A stretch of DNA of 64,000 bases from Bradyrhizobium sp. C9 (GCF_002532045.1 NZ_NWTG01000008.1:1-64000), one strand, 5' to 3'; counted from the stretch's first letter, positions 1 through 9,928 are shown. The notes: generated by a model from the sequence alone, not told the origin. Made by a program: numbers and translations.

Positions 1-167
1 CAGATCACGAGCTACTGACACCGGCGGACACGGCAACTTGACATGTCGGGCAACTCAGCGGTAGACTTCTATTATTCCGAAATCATACGGGCGGCTCGGT
101 GTCGTCGCCCGGCTTGACCGGGCGATGACGGCGTGGACGAGGATGTAGCTTCACTTCCTCTGTATTG
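1..167. other. Intergenic edge with REP-like hairpin
   Basis: No gene is visible before the LysR stop codon. The stretch holds a short palindrome at 105-125 (TCGCCCGG, 5-base loop, CCGGGCGA) that recurs almost unchanged at 2095-2115. It looks like one copy of a dispersed intergenic repeat. It could also act as a weak hairpin at the end of the LysR transcript, but there is no T-run. Confidence 0.5.
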
Positions 168-1019
168 CTACGGCCGCAGCCGGCCGCCGCGTTCCGTGAT
201 CGCCTGCGCCAGTTCTGCGGCCGGGCCGCGTTTGGTCCGGCGGGCGGTGCGGACCACGAATTCGACGTTGCCCAGCGGAGGCAGGCCTGCCGCCGGCATT
301 GCCTCCAGTCCGTCCGGGATCAGGCCCTGTGCCTGCGGGGTGATGCCGAGGCCAGCCAGCGCCGCAGCGCGCAGGCCGCTGAGGCTGCCGCTGGAGCAGA
401 CGATGCGCCAGGGCCGCCCGAACCGTTCCATTGCCTCGAGCACCACGCTGCGGCTGACGCTCGGCGGCGCGTAGAGGATCAGGGGCAAAGGCTGGTCGGG
501 ATCGAGCCGCATGCCGGGCGCACCGGTCCACACCAGGCGGTCCTGCCACACCAGCTGGCCCAGTGCGTCGCCGGGCCGCCGCTTGCCGAGCACGAGATCG
601 AGCTCACCGGCGTCGAGCTGCTGGTACAGCACGGCGCTGAGACCGATCGTCAGCTCGAGATCGACCTGCGGGTGGCGGCGGACGAAGTCGCGCAGCAGAT
701 CGGGCAGGCGGGAGCTTGCAAAATCCTCCGCGGCGCCGAACCGGACCTTGCCGCGCACCTGCGACCCCGCGAAGTAATCGCGGGCGCGGGCATTGGCCTC
801 CAGGATCGGTCGCGCAAACCCCGTCATCGCCTCGCCGTCGGCGGTGAGCACGACCGAATGGGTGTCGCGCACGAACAGGCGGCGCCCGGCGGCCGCCTCG
901 AGCTTGCGGATGTGCTGGCTGACCGTCGACTGCTTCAGGCCGAGGCGGCGGCCGGCCTCGGTGAAGTTCTGGGTCTGCACCACGGTGAGGAAGGTTTCGA
1001 GCTGGGCCGGGTCGAGCAT
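168..1019 (-). CDS. LysR-family transcriptional regulator
   Basis: A 283-residue LysR-type regulator of normal length. The N-terminal winged helix-turn-helix spans about residues 3-60 (QSTVSQHIRKLE at about 30-41 is the recognition helix region), followed by a substrate-binding-like effector domain. The start at 1019 (MLDPAQLETF) fits the family's usual N-terminus better than an in-frame ATG eight codons upstream, which would begin inside the operator. It is transcribed away from the transporter gene at 1125, and the space between holds a perfect palindrome. By the usual LysR arrangement it probably controls that transporter; the ligand is unknown. Confidence 0.9.
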   Translation of the reverse strand: MLDPAQLETFLTVVQTQNFTEAGRRLGLKQSTVSQHIRKLEAAAGRRLFVRDTHSVVLTADGEAMTGFARPILEANARARDYFAGSQVRGKVRFGAAEDFASSRLPDLLRDFVRRHPQVDLELTIGLSAVLYQQLDAGELDLVLGKRRPGDALGQLVWQDRLVWTGAPGMRLDPDQPLPLILYAPPSVSRSVVLEAMERFGRPWRIVCSSGSLSGLRAAALAGLGITPQAQGLIPDGLEAMPAAGLPPLGNVEFVVRTARRTKRGPAAELAQAITERGGRLRP

Positions 1020-1031
1020 CGCGAGGGATCC

Positions 1032-1052
1032 GTCATTATACAACGTAATGAC
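1032..1052. promoter_or_regulatory. Palindromic LysR-type operator candidate
   Basis: GTCATTA, seven bases, TAATGAC: a perfect 7-7-7 inverted repeat between the divergent LysR and transporter genes. It contains ATTA-N7-TAAT, matching the T-N11-A form of LysR boxes. It lies 12 bases upstream of the LysR start, so binding could also repress the regulator's own gene. Confidence 0.65.
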
Positions 1053-1124
1053 AATAACATCGGTAAGCGCGGTTCACAATCGGCGTGGGGAGGGCCATTT
1101 TCGGGACAAGGAAAGGAAGCCACC

Positions 1125-2126
1125 ATGACCATCAGCCGCCTGCGCTCATTCGTGCCTGTCGACCCCTACATCGCCGCCATCGTCGGCATGGTTGGTCTCG
1201 CCACGCTGCTGCCGTTGCACGGACAGGGCACGGTGATCGGCGGCCATGCCACTGATGCCGCGATCGCGCTGCTGTTCTTCCTGCACGGCGCCCGGCTGTC
1301 GACCAGGGAGGCGCTGGTCGGCGCCCGGCACTGGCGCCTGCATCTCGTGATCTTCCTGTCGACCTTCGCCCTGTTCCCGCTGCTTGGGCTCGCGGCCCAT
1401 GCGCTGGCGCCGCATCTGCTGACGCCGGCGCTGTGGGCGGGCGTGATCCTGATCTGCATCCTGCCGTCGACGGTGCAGTCGTCGGTCGCCTTCACTTCGA
1501 TCGCGCACGGCAACGTGTCGGCGGCGCTCTGTTCGGCGACCGCCTCCAATCTGCTCGGTATCGTCGCGACGCCGCTGCTGGCAGGTGTGCTGCTCTCCAG
1601 CCATGGCGGGTTCTCCGGCAATGCCGCGCTCGACATCGTCGTGCAGCTGTTGCTGCCGTTCGTGGCGGGACAGTTGTCGCGGCCGCTGATCGGCCGCTGG
1701 GTCGAAAGGCATCATGCGATGCTCGGCCTGGTCGACCGCGGCTCGATCCTCCTGATCGTCTATACCGCGTTCAGCGACGGCGTCAGCCACGGCATCTGGC
1801 ACCAGGTCAACGCAGGCCAGCTGGCCATCGTGCTCGGCCTCGATGCGCTGCTGCTCGTGATCGTGCTGCTGATCACCAATTTCGGCGGCCAGCTGCTCGG
1901 CTTCTCGCGCGCCGACCGCATCGCCATCATGTTCTGCGGCTCGAAGAAGAGCCTGGCGAGCGGATTGCCGATGGCGAGCGTGCTGCTCGCCGGGCAGTCG
2001 GTCGGCCTGATCGTGCTGCCGCTGATGCTGTTTCACCAGATCCAGCTGATGACCTGCGCCGCGCTGGCGCGGCGCTATGCCGGCGGCGACGGGATCGCCC
2101 GGTCGAGCCGGGCGATGACAGCGTGA
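1125..2126 (+). CDS. Bile acid:sodium symporter-like transporter (YfeH/SLC10A7 type)
   Basis: A 333-residue polytopic inner-membrane protein, about the length of E. coli YfeH. Hydrophobic segments run from residue 12 to the C-terminus, consistent with roughly ten helices. The start at 1125 is preceded by GGAAAGGAAG, a good ribosome site, and reading further upstream only crosses the operator and the opposite gene. Substrate is not predictable; the family exports or imports organic anions. The last dozen codons run through a REP-like hairpin at 2095-2115, so the extreme C-terminus appears to be encoded by repeat DNA. It is probably regulated by the divergent LysR protein. Confidence 0.85.
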   Translation: MTISRLRSFVPVDPYIAAIVGMVGLATLLPLHGQGTVIGGHATDAAIALLFFLHGARLSTREALVGARHWRLHLVIFLSTFALFPLLGLAAHALAPHLLTPALWAGVILICILPSTVQSSVAFTSIAHGNVSAALCSATASNLLGIVATPLLAGVLLSSHGGFSGNAALDIVVQLLLPFVAGQLSRPLIGRWVERHHAMLGLVDRGSILLIVYTAFSDGVSHGIWHQVNAGQLAIVLGLDALLLVIVLLITNFGGQLLGFSRADRIAIMFCGSKKSLASGLPMASVLLAGQSVGLIVLPLMLFHQIQLMTCAALARRYAGGDGIARSSRAMTA

Positions 2127-2138
2127 GTGGGGTAGGCC

Positions 2139-3068
2139 TCACGCCACGCGAAGGCCCTTCGCGATTTCCTTCTGCGCGTCGAACTCGCGGCGCAGGCGCG
2201 CCAGCTCCTCGGCGCTGAGCGCGTCGGCGTTGCTGTAGTCGCGCTTCCAGGACGAGTCCTCGCTCCAGCGCAGCGGCGACTGCACGGTGGTCTGCGGACC
2301 AGGCGCAGTCTCGAGCACGCGCAGCGCGAGCTCCAGCGTGAGGGCCTGCGAGGGCGCGTCATGCGGCTTGCCGGCGGAGTTGCCGAGCGGGAAATCCGAG
2401 AACAGGAAGCGCGGCACCGCGGCGTGCTCGACGATATCCTTGGCGCAACCCATCACGACGGTCGGGATGCCATTGGCTTCGAGATGCCGCGCGACCAGGC
2501 TGACGGTCTGGTGGCAGACCGGGCAGTTCGGCACCAGCACCGCGGCGTCGACCTTGTCGTCTCGGCAACGCCTGAGGATTTCCGGCGCATCGGTCTCGAT
2601 GGTGACGCGGTGGCTGCGGTTGGTCGGGGCGCCGAAGAAGCGCGGCGCGACTTCGCCGATCTTGCCTTCCGCGGCGAGGCGCTTCAGTTGCGCCAGCGGG
2701 AACCAGGTGCCGCTGTCGGTCGCCGTGGTGTGGATGCGGTCATAGGCGATGTGGGAAATCCGCAGATCGTGTTGCTGCGACGTGTCGCCGTCATAGACCG
2801 CATAGAATTTTGCCCCGCCATTGTATTTGGCGCCGGGGCCCTGGTCGCCTTTGGCGGGATCGAACGGTGCCGCGGTCGTGATGATCGCGACGCGGGACTG
2901 GCTCAGCGGCTTCTGCAGGGGCTGGAACGGGGCGGAGGTGTAGTGCGCCCAGCGGTACGGGGTGGTGTAGCCGATCGCCGCGTAATAATCGCGGGTACGC
3001 TTCATGTAGCCGATCGGGGCGTCGTCGTCGGGGGCAAAGCCGAGTTGATCGTCTGAAGCTGCGGCCAT
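2139..3068 (-). CDS. GrdB-like glycine/sarcosine/betaine reductase family protein
   Basis: A 309-residue protein resembling the selenoprotein B family of glycine/betaine/D-proline reductases, but with ordinary cysteines: the motif NCPVCHQT near residue 190 carries a CxxC where the reductases use selenocysteine. The start at 3068 (MAAASDDQLG) has a strong AGGGAG ribosome site; two ATGs at 3092 and 3095 lack one. Aerobic proteobacteria often carry such homologues without the rest of the reductase, and none of its partners (GrdA, GrdC, GrdE) is seen here, so the reaction is unknown. A thiol-redox role is plausible. It stands alone, convergent with the transporter before it. Confidence 0.65.
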   Translation of the reverse strand: MAAASDDQLGFAPDDDAPIGYMKRTRDYYAAIGYTTPYRWAHYTSAPFQPLQKPLSQSRVAIITTAAPFDPAKGDQGPGAKYNGGAKFYAVYDGDTSQQHDLRISHIAYDRIHTTATDSGTWFPLAQLKRLAAEGKIGEVAPRFFGAPTNRSHRVTIETDAPEILRRCRDDKVDAAVLVPNCPVCHQTVSLVARHLEANGIPTVVMGCAKDIVEHAAVPRFLFSDFPLGNSAGKPHDAPSQALTLELALRVLETAPGPQTTVQSPLRWSEDSSWKRDYSNADALSAEELARLRREFDAQKEIAKGLRVA

Positions 3069-3159
3069 TTTGCGCTCCCTTTTGCGCGCCATCATTTCAG
3101 TCCATAGCTAGACCACGAGCTTGCGGTGTCAAGCCGCGCCGCGCGGGAACAGATTTGCG

Positions 3160-4269
3160 ATGCGAACAGGTCTTTGCGCCGCATGGGTCACGCTTGTGTT
3201 GCTGGTGCCGCCGGCCGGCGCCGGCGCGGAGGACGCGCCTGCCGCAGCCCCGGCGCCACCGCCAACCGCCGAGCAGCCCGCAACGCCGCCCGCGGACAAG
3301 CCAGCCGCGCCCGCCGAGAAGCCCGCGGCCACGCCGGCGGAGCAGGCTACGCCGCCGCCGGGCGAGCAGGCCGCACCATCGGCCGAGAGACCTGCTGCTG
3401 CCACGCCCGCGACACCTGCCGAGAAGCCCGCTGCGGCAACCGACAAGCCGGCGGACGACGCGCGCGAAAGCGACACCCGCGAGGCGATGTGCCTGATGAT
3501 CGAGTCGGCGGCGCGAGCCAACGATCTGCCGCTCGAATTCTTCGCGCGCGTGATCTGGCAGGAGAGCCGTTTCCAGGCCGATGCGGTTGGTCCCATGACG
3601 CGGAACGGCCAGCGGGCACAGGGCATCGCGCAGTTCATGCCGGGCACCGCCAACGAGCGCGGGTTGCTCGATCCGCTCGATCCGGTGCAGGCGCTGCCGA
3701 AGTCGGCCGAATTCCTCAGCGAGCTGCGTAACCAGTTCGGCAATCTCGGTCTCGCGGCCGCCGCCTATAATGCCGGCCCGCGCCGGATCCAGGACTGGCT
3801 CGCCGGCTCCGGCTACATGCCGCAGGAGACGCGCAACTACGTTTCCGCGATCACCGGCTCCAGCGTCGACGACTGGGCTGCCGCCGGTCGCAACGGCAAG
3901 ATGCCCCAGCGTGCGCCGACCACGAGCTGCCGTGAGCTGATGGCGCTGTTGAAGCGCGCGCCGAATCCGTTCGTGGCCGGGCTCGAGCAGCACATCACGC
4001 TGTCGGCGGCCAAGGTCTGGGGCGTGCAGCTCGCCGCCGGCTTCAGCCGCGACAAGGCGCTGGCGATGTATGCCCGCGCCATCAAGCGGCTATCGAACGT
4101 GATCGGCGATCAGGATCCGAGCCTGCTCGGCTCGCGGCTGCGCAGCCGCGGCAGCGCGATGTTCTACCAGGTGCGTATCGGCGCCGACACGCGCCCCGAG
4201 GCCGACGGCCTGTGCAACCGCATCCGCAAGGCGGGCGGGGCATGCTTCGTGCTGAAGAACCGGGCGTGA
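3160..4269 (+). CDS. Secreted lytic murein transglycosylase (SLT domain)
   Basis: A 369-residue exported protein: signal peptide at about 1-24, then a long Ala/Pro/Lys/Glu-rich low-complexity linker to about residue 108, then a soluble lytic transglycosylase fold. The catalytic glutamate is in WQESRFQ at about residue 135, followed by the usual GIAQFMPGTA and AAYNAGPRRI motifs. It should cleave the MurNAc-GlcNAc bond in the periplasm, forming anhydromuropeptides. The ATG at 3160 begins the signal peptide; the frame is open a little further upstream but without a better start. The C-terminal 130 residues include an ending that may be a SPOR-like wall-binding module (inference). Confidence 0.88.
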   Translation: MRTGLCAAWVTLVLLVPPAGAGAEDAPAAAPAPPPTAEQPATPPADKPAAPAEKPAATPAEQATPPPGEQAAPSAERPAAATPATPAEKPAAATDKPADDARESDTREAMCLMIESAARANDLPLEFFARVIWQESRFQADAVGPMTRNGQRAQGIAQFMPGTANERGLLDPLDPVQALPKSAEFLSELRNQFGNLGLAAAAYNAGPRRIQDWLAGSGYMPQETRNYVSAITGSSVDDWAAAGRNGKMPQRAPTTSCRELMALLKRAPNPFVAGLEQHITLSAAKVWGVQLAAGFSRDKALAMYARAIKRLSNVIGDQDPSLLGSRLRSRGSAMFYQVRIGADTRPEADGLCNRIRKAGGACFVLKNRA

Positions 4270-4279
4270 TCGCGTAGCT

Positions 4280-4420
4280 GCGGAGCCCGGATGAAGCGAA
4301 GCGAAATCCGGGATATCTCGAATGGCGCTTCGTACTATCGTCATTCCGGGGCACGCGAAGCGTGAACCCGGAATCTCGAGATTCCGGGTTCGATGCTGGC
4401 GCATCGCCCCGGAATGACGG
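4280..4420. repeat. Dispersed intergenic palindromic repeats
   Basis: Two elements follow the transglycosylase gene. The first is CCCGGAT...ATCCGGG (4286-4312). The second is bounded by TCATTCCGGGGC (4341-4352) and GCCCCGGAATGA (4406-4417) and contains a 28-bp perfect palindrome centred on CTCGAG (4364-4391). Similar boundary sequences recur at 23606-23697 and 36268-36388. Confidence 0.85.
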
Positions 4421-4531
4421 ACAGAGGTTATCCGGGCTACCAAGGCGCATACCCGCCCTGTGCAGCCGCTTGCTTGACCCATTGAGCACCGCGCCCTAAG
4501 CCGCCGACATTGCAAAACCATCCGGCTTCCC

Positions 4532-5284
4532 GTGGCGCTTCCTCCGCTCGATTCTCCGCAATGGCAGACCTCGTTCCGCGCCTTCCTGTGGGGCGCGCGG
4601 TCGATCGGTGCCACCGTGCTGACCCTGGTGCTGTTTGCGACCTATCTCGGCATCGGCGCGCTGGCGCATGATAGCGGCTTCTCGCTGGGCTGGACCCTGG
4701 CGAGCACGGCGTTCGTCTGGGCGGGGCCCGCGCAGATCATCGTGATCACGACGCTCGGCTCCGGCGCCACCGTGCTGCAATCGGCAATCGCGGTCACCGT
4801 CAGCGCGATCCGGCTGTTTCCGATGGTGGTGTCGGTGTTGCCGTTGATGCGCACGGAAGACACCAAGCGCCGGCATCTGATCCTGGTGGCGCATCTGACC
4901 GCAGTGACGCTGTGGGTCGAATGCTACCGCTTCCTGCCGCAGGTGCCGCGCAATCGGCGGATCGCCTTCATCCACGGGCTCGGCCTGGGGCTCGTCTCGG
5001 TCTGCCTGATCGCCAACACGATCGGCTATACGCTCGCGGCCAACCTCACGCCGCTGCTCGCCGCCGGCATGCTGATGCTGACGCCGCTCGCCTTCCTGTT
5101 CTCCACCGCGCGCAACTGCCGCGAGCTCGCCGACGTCATTGCGCTGGTGCTCGGGCTGCTGCTGTTCCCGCTGGCGGCGCTGCTGAACAGCGGCGTCGAT
5201 ATCCTGGTCAGCGGCGTCGTGGCGGGAACCATCGCCTACGGCGTGCACCGGGCGAGGGCGGGCATCGTGAGGGCGCGCGCATGA
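4532..5284 (+). CDS. azlC: AzlC-family branched-chain amino acid exporter, large subunit
   Basis: A 250-residue inner-membrane protein with the AzlC pattern (LGWTLASTAFVWAGPAQ, then SAIRLFPMVVS) and about six to seven helices. With AzlD it forms an exporter for branched-chain amino acids or related compounds such as azaleucine. The start is a GTG at 4532. The stop overlaps the AzlD start (ATGA, 5281-5284), a sign of translational coupling. Family assignment is firm; the true substrate is not known. Confidence 0.88.
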   Translation: MALPPLDSPQWQTSFRAFLWGARSIGATVLTLVLFATYLGIGALAHDSGFSLGWTLASTAFVWAGPAQIIVITTLGSGATVLQSAIAVTVSAIRLFPMVVSVLPLMRTEDTKRRHLILVAHLTAVTLWVECYRFLPQVPRNRRIAFIHGLGLGLVSVCLIANTIGYTLAANLTPLLAAGMLMLTPLAFLFSTARNCRELADVIALVLGLLLFPLAALLNSGVDILVSGVVAGTIAYGVHRARAGIVRARA

Positions 5285-5625
5285 GCGGCTTCATCGGCGA
5301 CTGGCACGCGCTTGCGATCCTGTTCGTGGCCGGCGTCATCCCCAACCAGATCTGGCGCATGCTCGGCCTGTGGTTCGGCGGCGGCATCGACGAGAACTCC
5401 GAGCTTCTGGTCTGGGTGAGGGCGGTCGCCACCGCGATCCTCGCCGGGATCATCGCGCAGATCGTGGTGCAGCCGCCGGGCGCGCTCGCGAGCGTGCCGG
5501 ACTGGCTGCGTTACGGCGCCGTCGCCGCAGGATTTGTAGCGTTCATGCTGGCGAGGAAATCGATCTTCGCCGGCGTGATCGTGGGCGAAATCGTCATGCT
5601 GTCCGGCAAATACTGGCTCGGCTGA
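5281..5625 (+). CDS. azlD: AzlD-family exporter small subunit
   Basis: A 114-residue membrane protein with three to four helices, matching the AzlD family in size and in the N-terminal pattern WRMLGLWFGG. It overlaps azlC by four bases, so the two are surely co-translated. It is thought to be the obligate small partner of AzlC in amino acid export. Confidence 0.87.
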   Translation: MSGFIGDWHALAILFVAGVIPNQIWRMLGLWFGGGIDENSELLVWVRAVATAILAGIIAQIVVQPPGALASVPDWLRYGAVAAGFVAFMLARKSIFAGVIVGEIVMLSGKYWLG

Positions 5626-5686
5626 TTGCGGCCACCGCATTATCCGCTACTCTCGTTCTCCAAGAAGACAATAACGGGGGAACGCC

Positions 5687-6667
5687 ATGCGGCGACGCGC
5701 ATCATCGGCCTTCATCGTGGCTCTGACTGCCTTGCTGACTGTGGCGCTGCCGGCGCGTGCCGCGGATTATCCGACGCGCCCGATCAAGCTCGTGGTGCCG
5801 TATGCCGCTGGCGGACCGACCGACGTGCTCGGCCGCATCGTCGGCGAATATCTCGGGCGCGATCTCAAGCAGGTGGTCGTGGTCGAGAACAAGGCCGGCG
5901 CGCAGGGCGCGATCGGCGCCGAGGCGGTGGCGCGTTCCGATCCCGACGGCTACACGTTGTTCGTGACGGCAGCCTCGATCTTCGTGCTCAATCCGCTGCT
6001 TTACAAGAAGCTGCCCTACGATCCGGCGAAGGATTTCCGCCTGCTGTCCGTCATCACGGATGCGCCGATGATCATGGAAGTGAATCCGTCAGTGCCCGCA
6101 AAGACGATCGCGGAGTTCGTCGCCTACGCCAAGAAGAATCCTGGAAAACTCAATTTCGGATCGGCCGGCACTGGCGGCACCGTTCACCTCGCCGGCGAGA
6201 TGTTCAAGCAGATGGCCGGCGTCGAGATGACCCATGTGCCCTACAAGGGCGCCGGGCCCGCGTTGCAGGATTTGCTGTCGGGCAACATCCAGCTGATGTT
6301 CGACACGCTCGGCACCGCGCTGCCGCCGGTCAAGTCAGGCATGCTGCGCGCGCTCGGCGTCAGCTCGACCGAGCGCATTCCCGATCTGCCCGACCTGCCG
6401 ACGATTGCCGAGAGCGGTTATCCCGGTTATGCGGTGAGCGTCTGGTATGGTATTGCAGCGCCGTCGAAAGTGCCTGACGAGATCGCGGGCAAGATCAAGG
6501 CGAGTCTCGACCGGGCCTTGAACGACGAGGCGTTTCGCGCTTCGCTGGTCAGGATCGGCTTTCCGCCGCTGCGCGTGAAGAGCCAGGCCGAGATCGACAG
6601 ATTCGTAGGTGCCGATCGCGCGCGGTGGGCGGGCGTGGTCAAGGCGCTGAACATATCGTTGGACTGA
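5687..6667 (+). CDS. Bug-family periplasmic solute-binding protein
   Basis: A 326-residue tripartite tricarboxylate transporter receptor of the Bug type. It has a Sec signal peptide (cleavage after ARA at about 24) and the family signatures YPTRPIKLVVPYAAGG at the mature N-terminus and NFGSAGTGGTVHLAGE in the middle. It binds a carboxylated or similar solute in the periplasm. No TctA/TctB membrane genes are nearby, so it is an orphan receptor, as is common in this family. The next gene, trmO, begins three bases after its stop, so they may share a transcript without a functional link. Confidence 0.9.
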   Translation: MRRRASSAFIVALTALLTVALPARAADYPTRPIKLVVPYAAGGPTDVLGRIVGEYLGRDLKQVVVVENKAGAQGAIGAEAVARSDPDGYTLFVTAASIFVLNPLLYKKLPYDPAKDFRLLSVITDAPMIMEVNPSVPAKTIAEFVAYAKKNPGKLNFGSAGTGGTVHLAGEMFKQMAGVEMTHVPYKGAGPALQDLLSGNIQLMFDTLGTALPPVKSGMLRALGVSSTERIPDLPDLPTIAESGYPGYAVSVWYGIAAPSKVPDEIAGKIKASLDRALNDEAFRASLVRIGFPPLRVKSQAEIDRFVGADRARWAGVVKALNISLD

Positions 6668-6670
6668 CAC

Positions 6671-7162
6671 ATGGTACGTGAAATGGAATTGCGCCAGGGC
6701 GAGGTCGCGGTCGACATGCCGGCGGCGCGCGATGCCGGGCTCGTCTTCATCGGCCGCATCCGCACGCCCTGGACCTCGCGGCTGGCGACGCCGCGGCAGG
6801 GGCGGCATGACGGTCCGGTGTGCCGGCTCGAGATCTTCGAGCCCTGGGTCGCCGCGATCAAGGGCGTCGATTTCTACTCGAACCTCGAAGTGCTGTACTG
6901 GCTGCACCAGTCGCGCCGCGACATCGTGCTGCAAAGCCCGAAGAACAACGGCAACACCCGCGGCACCTTCTCGCTGCGCTCGCCGGTGCGCCCCAATCCG
7001 ATCGGGACCTCGATCGTCAAGCTGGTCGGCGTCGAAGGCAACGTCATCCTGGTGCGCGGCCTCGACTGCCTCGACGAAACGCCGCTGATCGACGTCAAGC
7101 CCGACCGCTGCGAGTTCACGCCGCTAGCTCCGCCGCAGGCCGGGGATTTCGAGACGGAGTGA
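6671..7162 (+). CDS. trmO: tRNA (N6-threonylcarbamoyladenosine37-N6)-methyltransferase TrmO
   Basis: A 163-residue TsaA/TrmO-like protein. It shows the VFIGRIRTPW opening and the SPVRPNPIGTSIVKLVGVEG core that binds S-adenosylmethionine in this beta-barrel methyltransferase family. E. coli TrmO adds a methyl group to t6A37 of ACY-reading tRNAs. This one is the short single-domain form, lacking the C-terminal domain of the E. coli enzyme. The gene starts three bases after the Bug receptor stop. An RNA-modifying role is inferred from the family. Confidence 0.8.
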   Translation: MVREMELRQGEVAVDMPAARDAGLVFIGRIRTPWTSRLATPRQGRHDGPVCRLEIFEPWVAAIKGVDFYSNLEVLYWLHQSRRDIVLQSPKNNGNTRGTFSLRSPVRPNPIGTSIVKLVGVEGNVILVRGLDCLDETPLIDVKPDRCEFTPLAPPQAGDFETE

Positions 7163-7169
7163 GCCGTTA

Positions 7170-7266
7170 TTCGGGGGCGATGCCACGCATCGAGCCCGGA
7201 GTCTCGAGATCCCGGTTCGTCGCTACGCGCCGCCCTCAGGTGCGCAATTGCGCACCGGGGGATGAC
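7170..7266. repeat. Degenerate copy of the palindromic repeat
   Basis: Between trmO and the converging HIT gene lies a decayed relative of the elements at 4341-4417: GAGCCCGGAGTCTCGAGATC followed by a GTGCGCAATTGCGCAC palindrome. It probably forms a bidirectional hairpin between the converging genes. Confidence 0.6.
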
Positions 7267-7276
7267 GCCGATGGCG

Positions 7277-7702
7277 TCACTTCAACGCCGCGATCAGCTT
7301 CGCCGCATGCGCCTCCAGCACCTTGCCGTCTTCCTTGTGACTCGCGGGCGGCAGCAGCGCGACACCGTCCTTGCGCGGCATCACGTGCATGTGCAGATGG
7401 AACACGACCTGGCCACCGGCGGGCTCGTTGAATTGTTGCACGGTGATGCCGTCGGCCTCGAACGCCTTCATTCCGGCGGCGGCGATCTTGTGGGCGGCGC
7501 GTGCGACGTGGGCGTAGTCGTCCGGCGTGATGTCGAGGATGTTGCGGGCAGGGGCCTTCGGAATGACGAGCGTATGCCCGGGCGAGCGCGGCATGATGTC
7601 GAGGAAGGCGAGCACGTGCTCGTTCTCGTAGACCTTGTAGGACGGAAATTCGCCGCGCAGGATTTTTGCGAAGGGGTTGCTGTTGTCATAGGCGGCGGGC
7701 AT
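7277..7702 (-). CDS. HIT-family nucleotide hydrolase
   Basis: A 141-residue histidine-triad protein of standard length. The motif HLHMHV (H102, H104, H106) holds the nucleophilic histidine H104, and NPFAKILRGE opens the fold as in Hint-type proteins. Members hydrolyse or transfer nucleoside monophosphates from phosphoramidates or adenylated compounds. The start at 7702 (MPAAYDNSNP) matches the family; the frame continues open upstream without support. It is the last gene of a minus-strand run (Rid, GDPD, GNAT, HIT), 67 bases after the GNAT stop. Confidence 0.88.
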   Translation of the reverse strand: MPAAYDNSNPFAKILRGEFPSYKVYENEHVLAFLDIMPRSPGHTLVIPKAPARNILDITPDDYAHVARAAHKIAAAGMKAFEADGITVQQFNEPAGGQVVFHLHMHVMPRKDGVALLPPASHKEDGKVLEAHAAKLIAALK

Positions 7703-7769
7703 GGCGGCGGCTCCCTGGATTTTGCAAGTCTGTATCTGAAAATCTAATTTCTCGGTCGCGAGGCAAACG

Positions 7770-9020
<1,251 letters not shown>

Positions 9021-9046
9021 CGAGAGTGAAGACCGGTGCCTCTTTT

Positions 9047-9093
9047 GAGCATGATCTTTCCGGAACAGCTGGCTCCACTTCCGGATCATGCTC
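9047..9093. repeat. GAGCATGATC-type intergenic palindrome
   Basis: GAGCATGATC (9047-9056) and GATCATGCTC (9084-9093) flank an inner TTCCGGAA pair. The form resembles a widespread Bradyrhizobium intergenic hairpin. It separates the GDPD and GNAT genes. Shorter relatives occur at 58940-58961 and 60311-60382. Confidence 0.75.
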
Positions 9094-9175
9094 CGCATTC
9101 CGCCATCGCCGATGACGACCAACTCCCGACAACATCGTGCGTCGCAGCGACGAGTTCAAGACTGCCGGCGACAAC

Positions 9176-9928
9176 TCAGGTTCCCGGCACAAACCCCTCG
9201 AAAATCATCTGGTCGGCGTAGCGGGCCGCGCGCTCGCGCTGCTCCGCCGTGCGCACCGTCCAGGCCAGCAGCGGGCAGCCGAACACGTTGCGGGCAATCC
9301 AGGGGGCCGGCGCCGGCAGCTGGTTGACCCAGAAGGCAACGAAATGCGGCTCGGTCTTGAAGCCGTGGCGCAGGTACAGCATGCCGTCGCGCTGCGCCGG
9401 CGTCAGCTTGGTCCAGGAACTGTCGTCATAGGTCCGCTGCGCGGTGATGCCGCGCGGCAGGTTCGGCATGGTCTCGCGCAATGCCAGCACCTGGTCGGGG
9501 TCGAACGACATGCCGACGACAGGGCCGGCATAGGACGACAGCACCTCGGCCATCCGTCGAACCAGCTTGCGGTCGCCGTCGAAATGGCTCTTGACCTCGA
9601 CCACCAGCGGCACACGGCCGGCGACCAGCGCGCAGAGGTCGCCGAGCGTCATCATCTGCTCGGAGCTGTTCTTGAATTTCACCGCCTTCAGCTCGGCTGC
9701 GGTCTTGGTCGACAGCAGGCCCGAGCCTTCGGTGAGGCGGCCGAGCGCATCGTCGTGATGCACCATCGCCTCGCCGTCGGCGGTGAGCTGGATATCGCAC
9801 TCGATCGCGAAATTGCCTGACACCGCGGCGGTGGCCGCGGCCGGCATGTTCTCGATGACGCCGCGTGCGGCATCGTGCAGGCCGCGATGGGCGACCGGCC
9901 GTTTGGTCAGCCACTCAGGGGCGCGCAT
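9176..9928 (-). CDS. Glycerophosphodiester phosphodiesterase family protein
   Basis: A 250-residue GDPD TIM-barrel enzyme without a signal peptide, so probably cytoplasmic. It has the N-terminal VAHRGLH with the catalytic H-R, the ENM and ECDIQLTADG metal-binding acids, and the HHDD motif. It should hydrolyse glycerophosphodiesters to glycerol-3-phosphate and an alcohol, recycling phospholipid head groups. It starts three bases after the Rid gene's stop, so the two are almost certainly co-transcribed. The exact substrate is unknown. Confidence 0.88.
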   Translation of the reverse strand: MRAPEWLTKRPVAHRGLHDAARGVIENMPAAATAAVSGNFAIECDIQLTADGEAMVHHDDALGRLTEGSGLLSTKTAAELKAVKFKNSSEQMMTLGDLCALVAGRVPLVVEVKSHFDGDRKLVRRMAEVLSSYAGPVVGMSFDPDQVLALRETMPNLPRGITAQRTYDDSSWTKLTPAQRDGMLYLRHGFKTEPHFVAFWVNQLPAPAPWIARNVFGCPLLAWTVRTAEQRERAARYADQMIFEGFVPGT

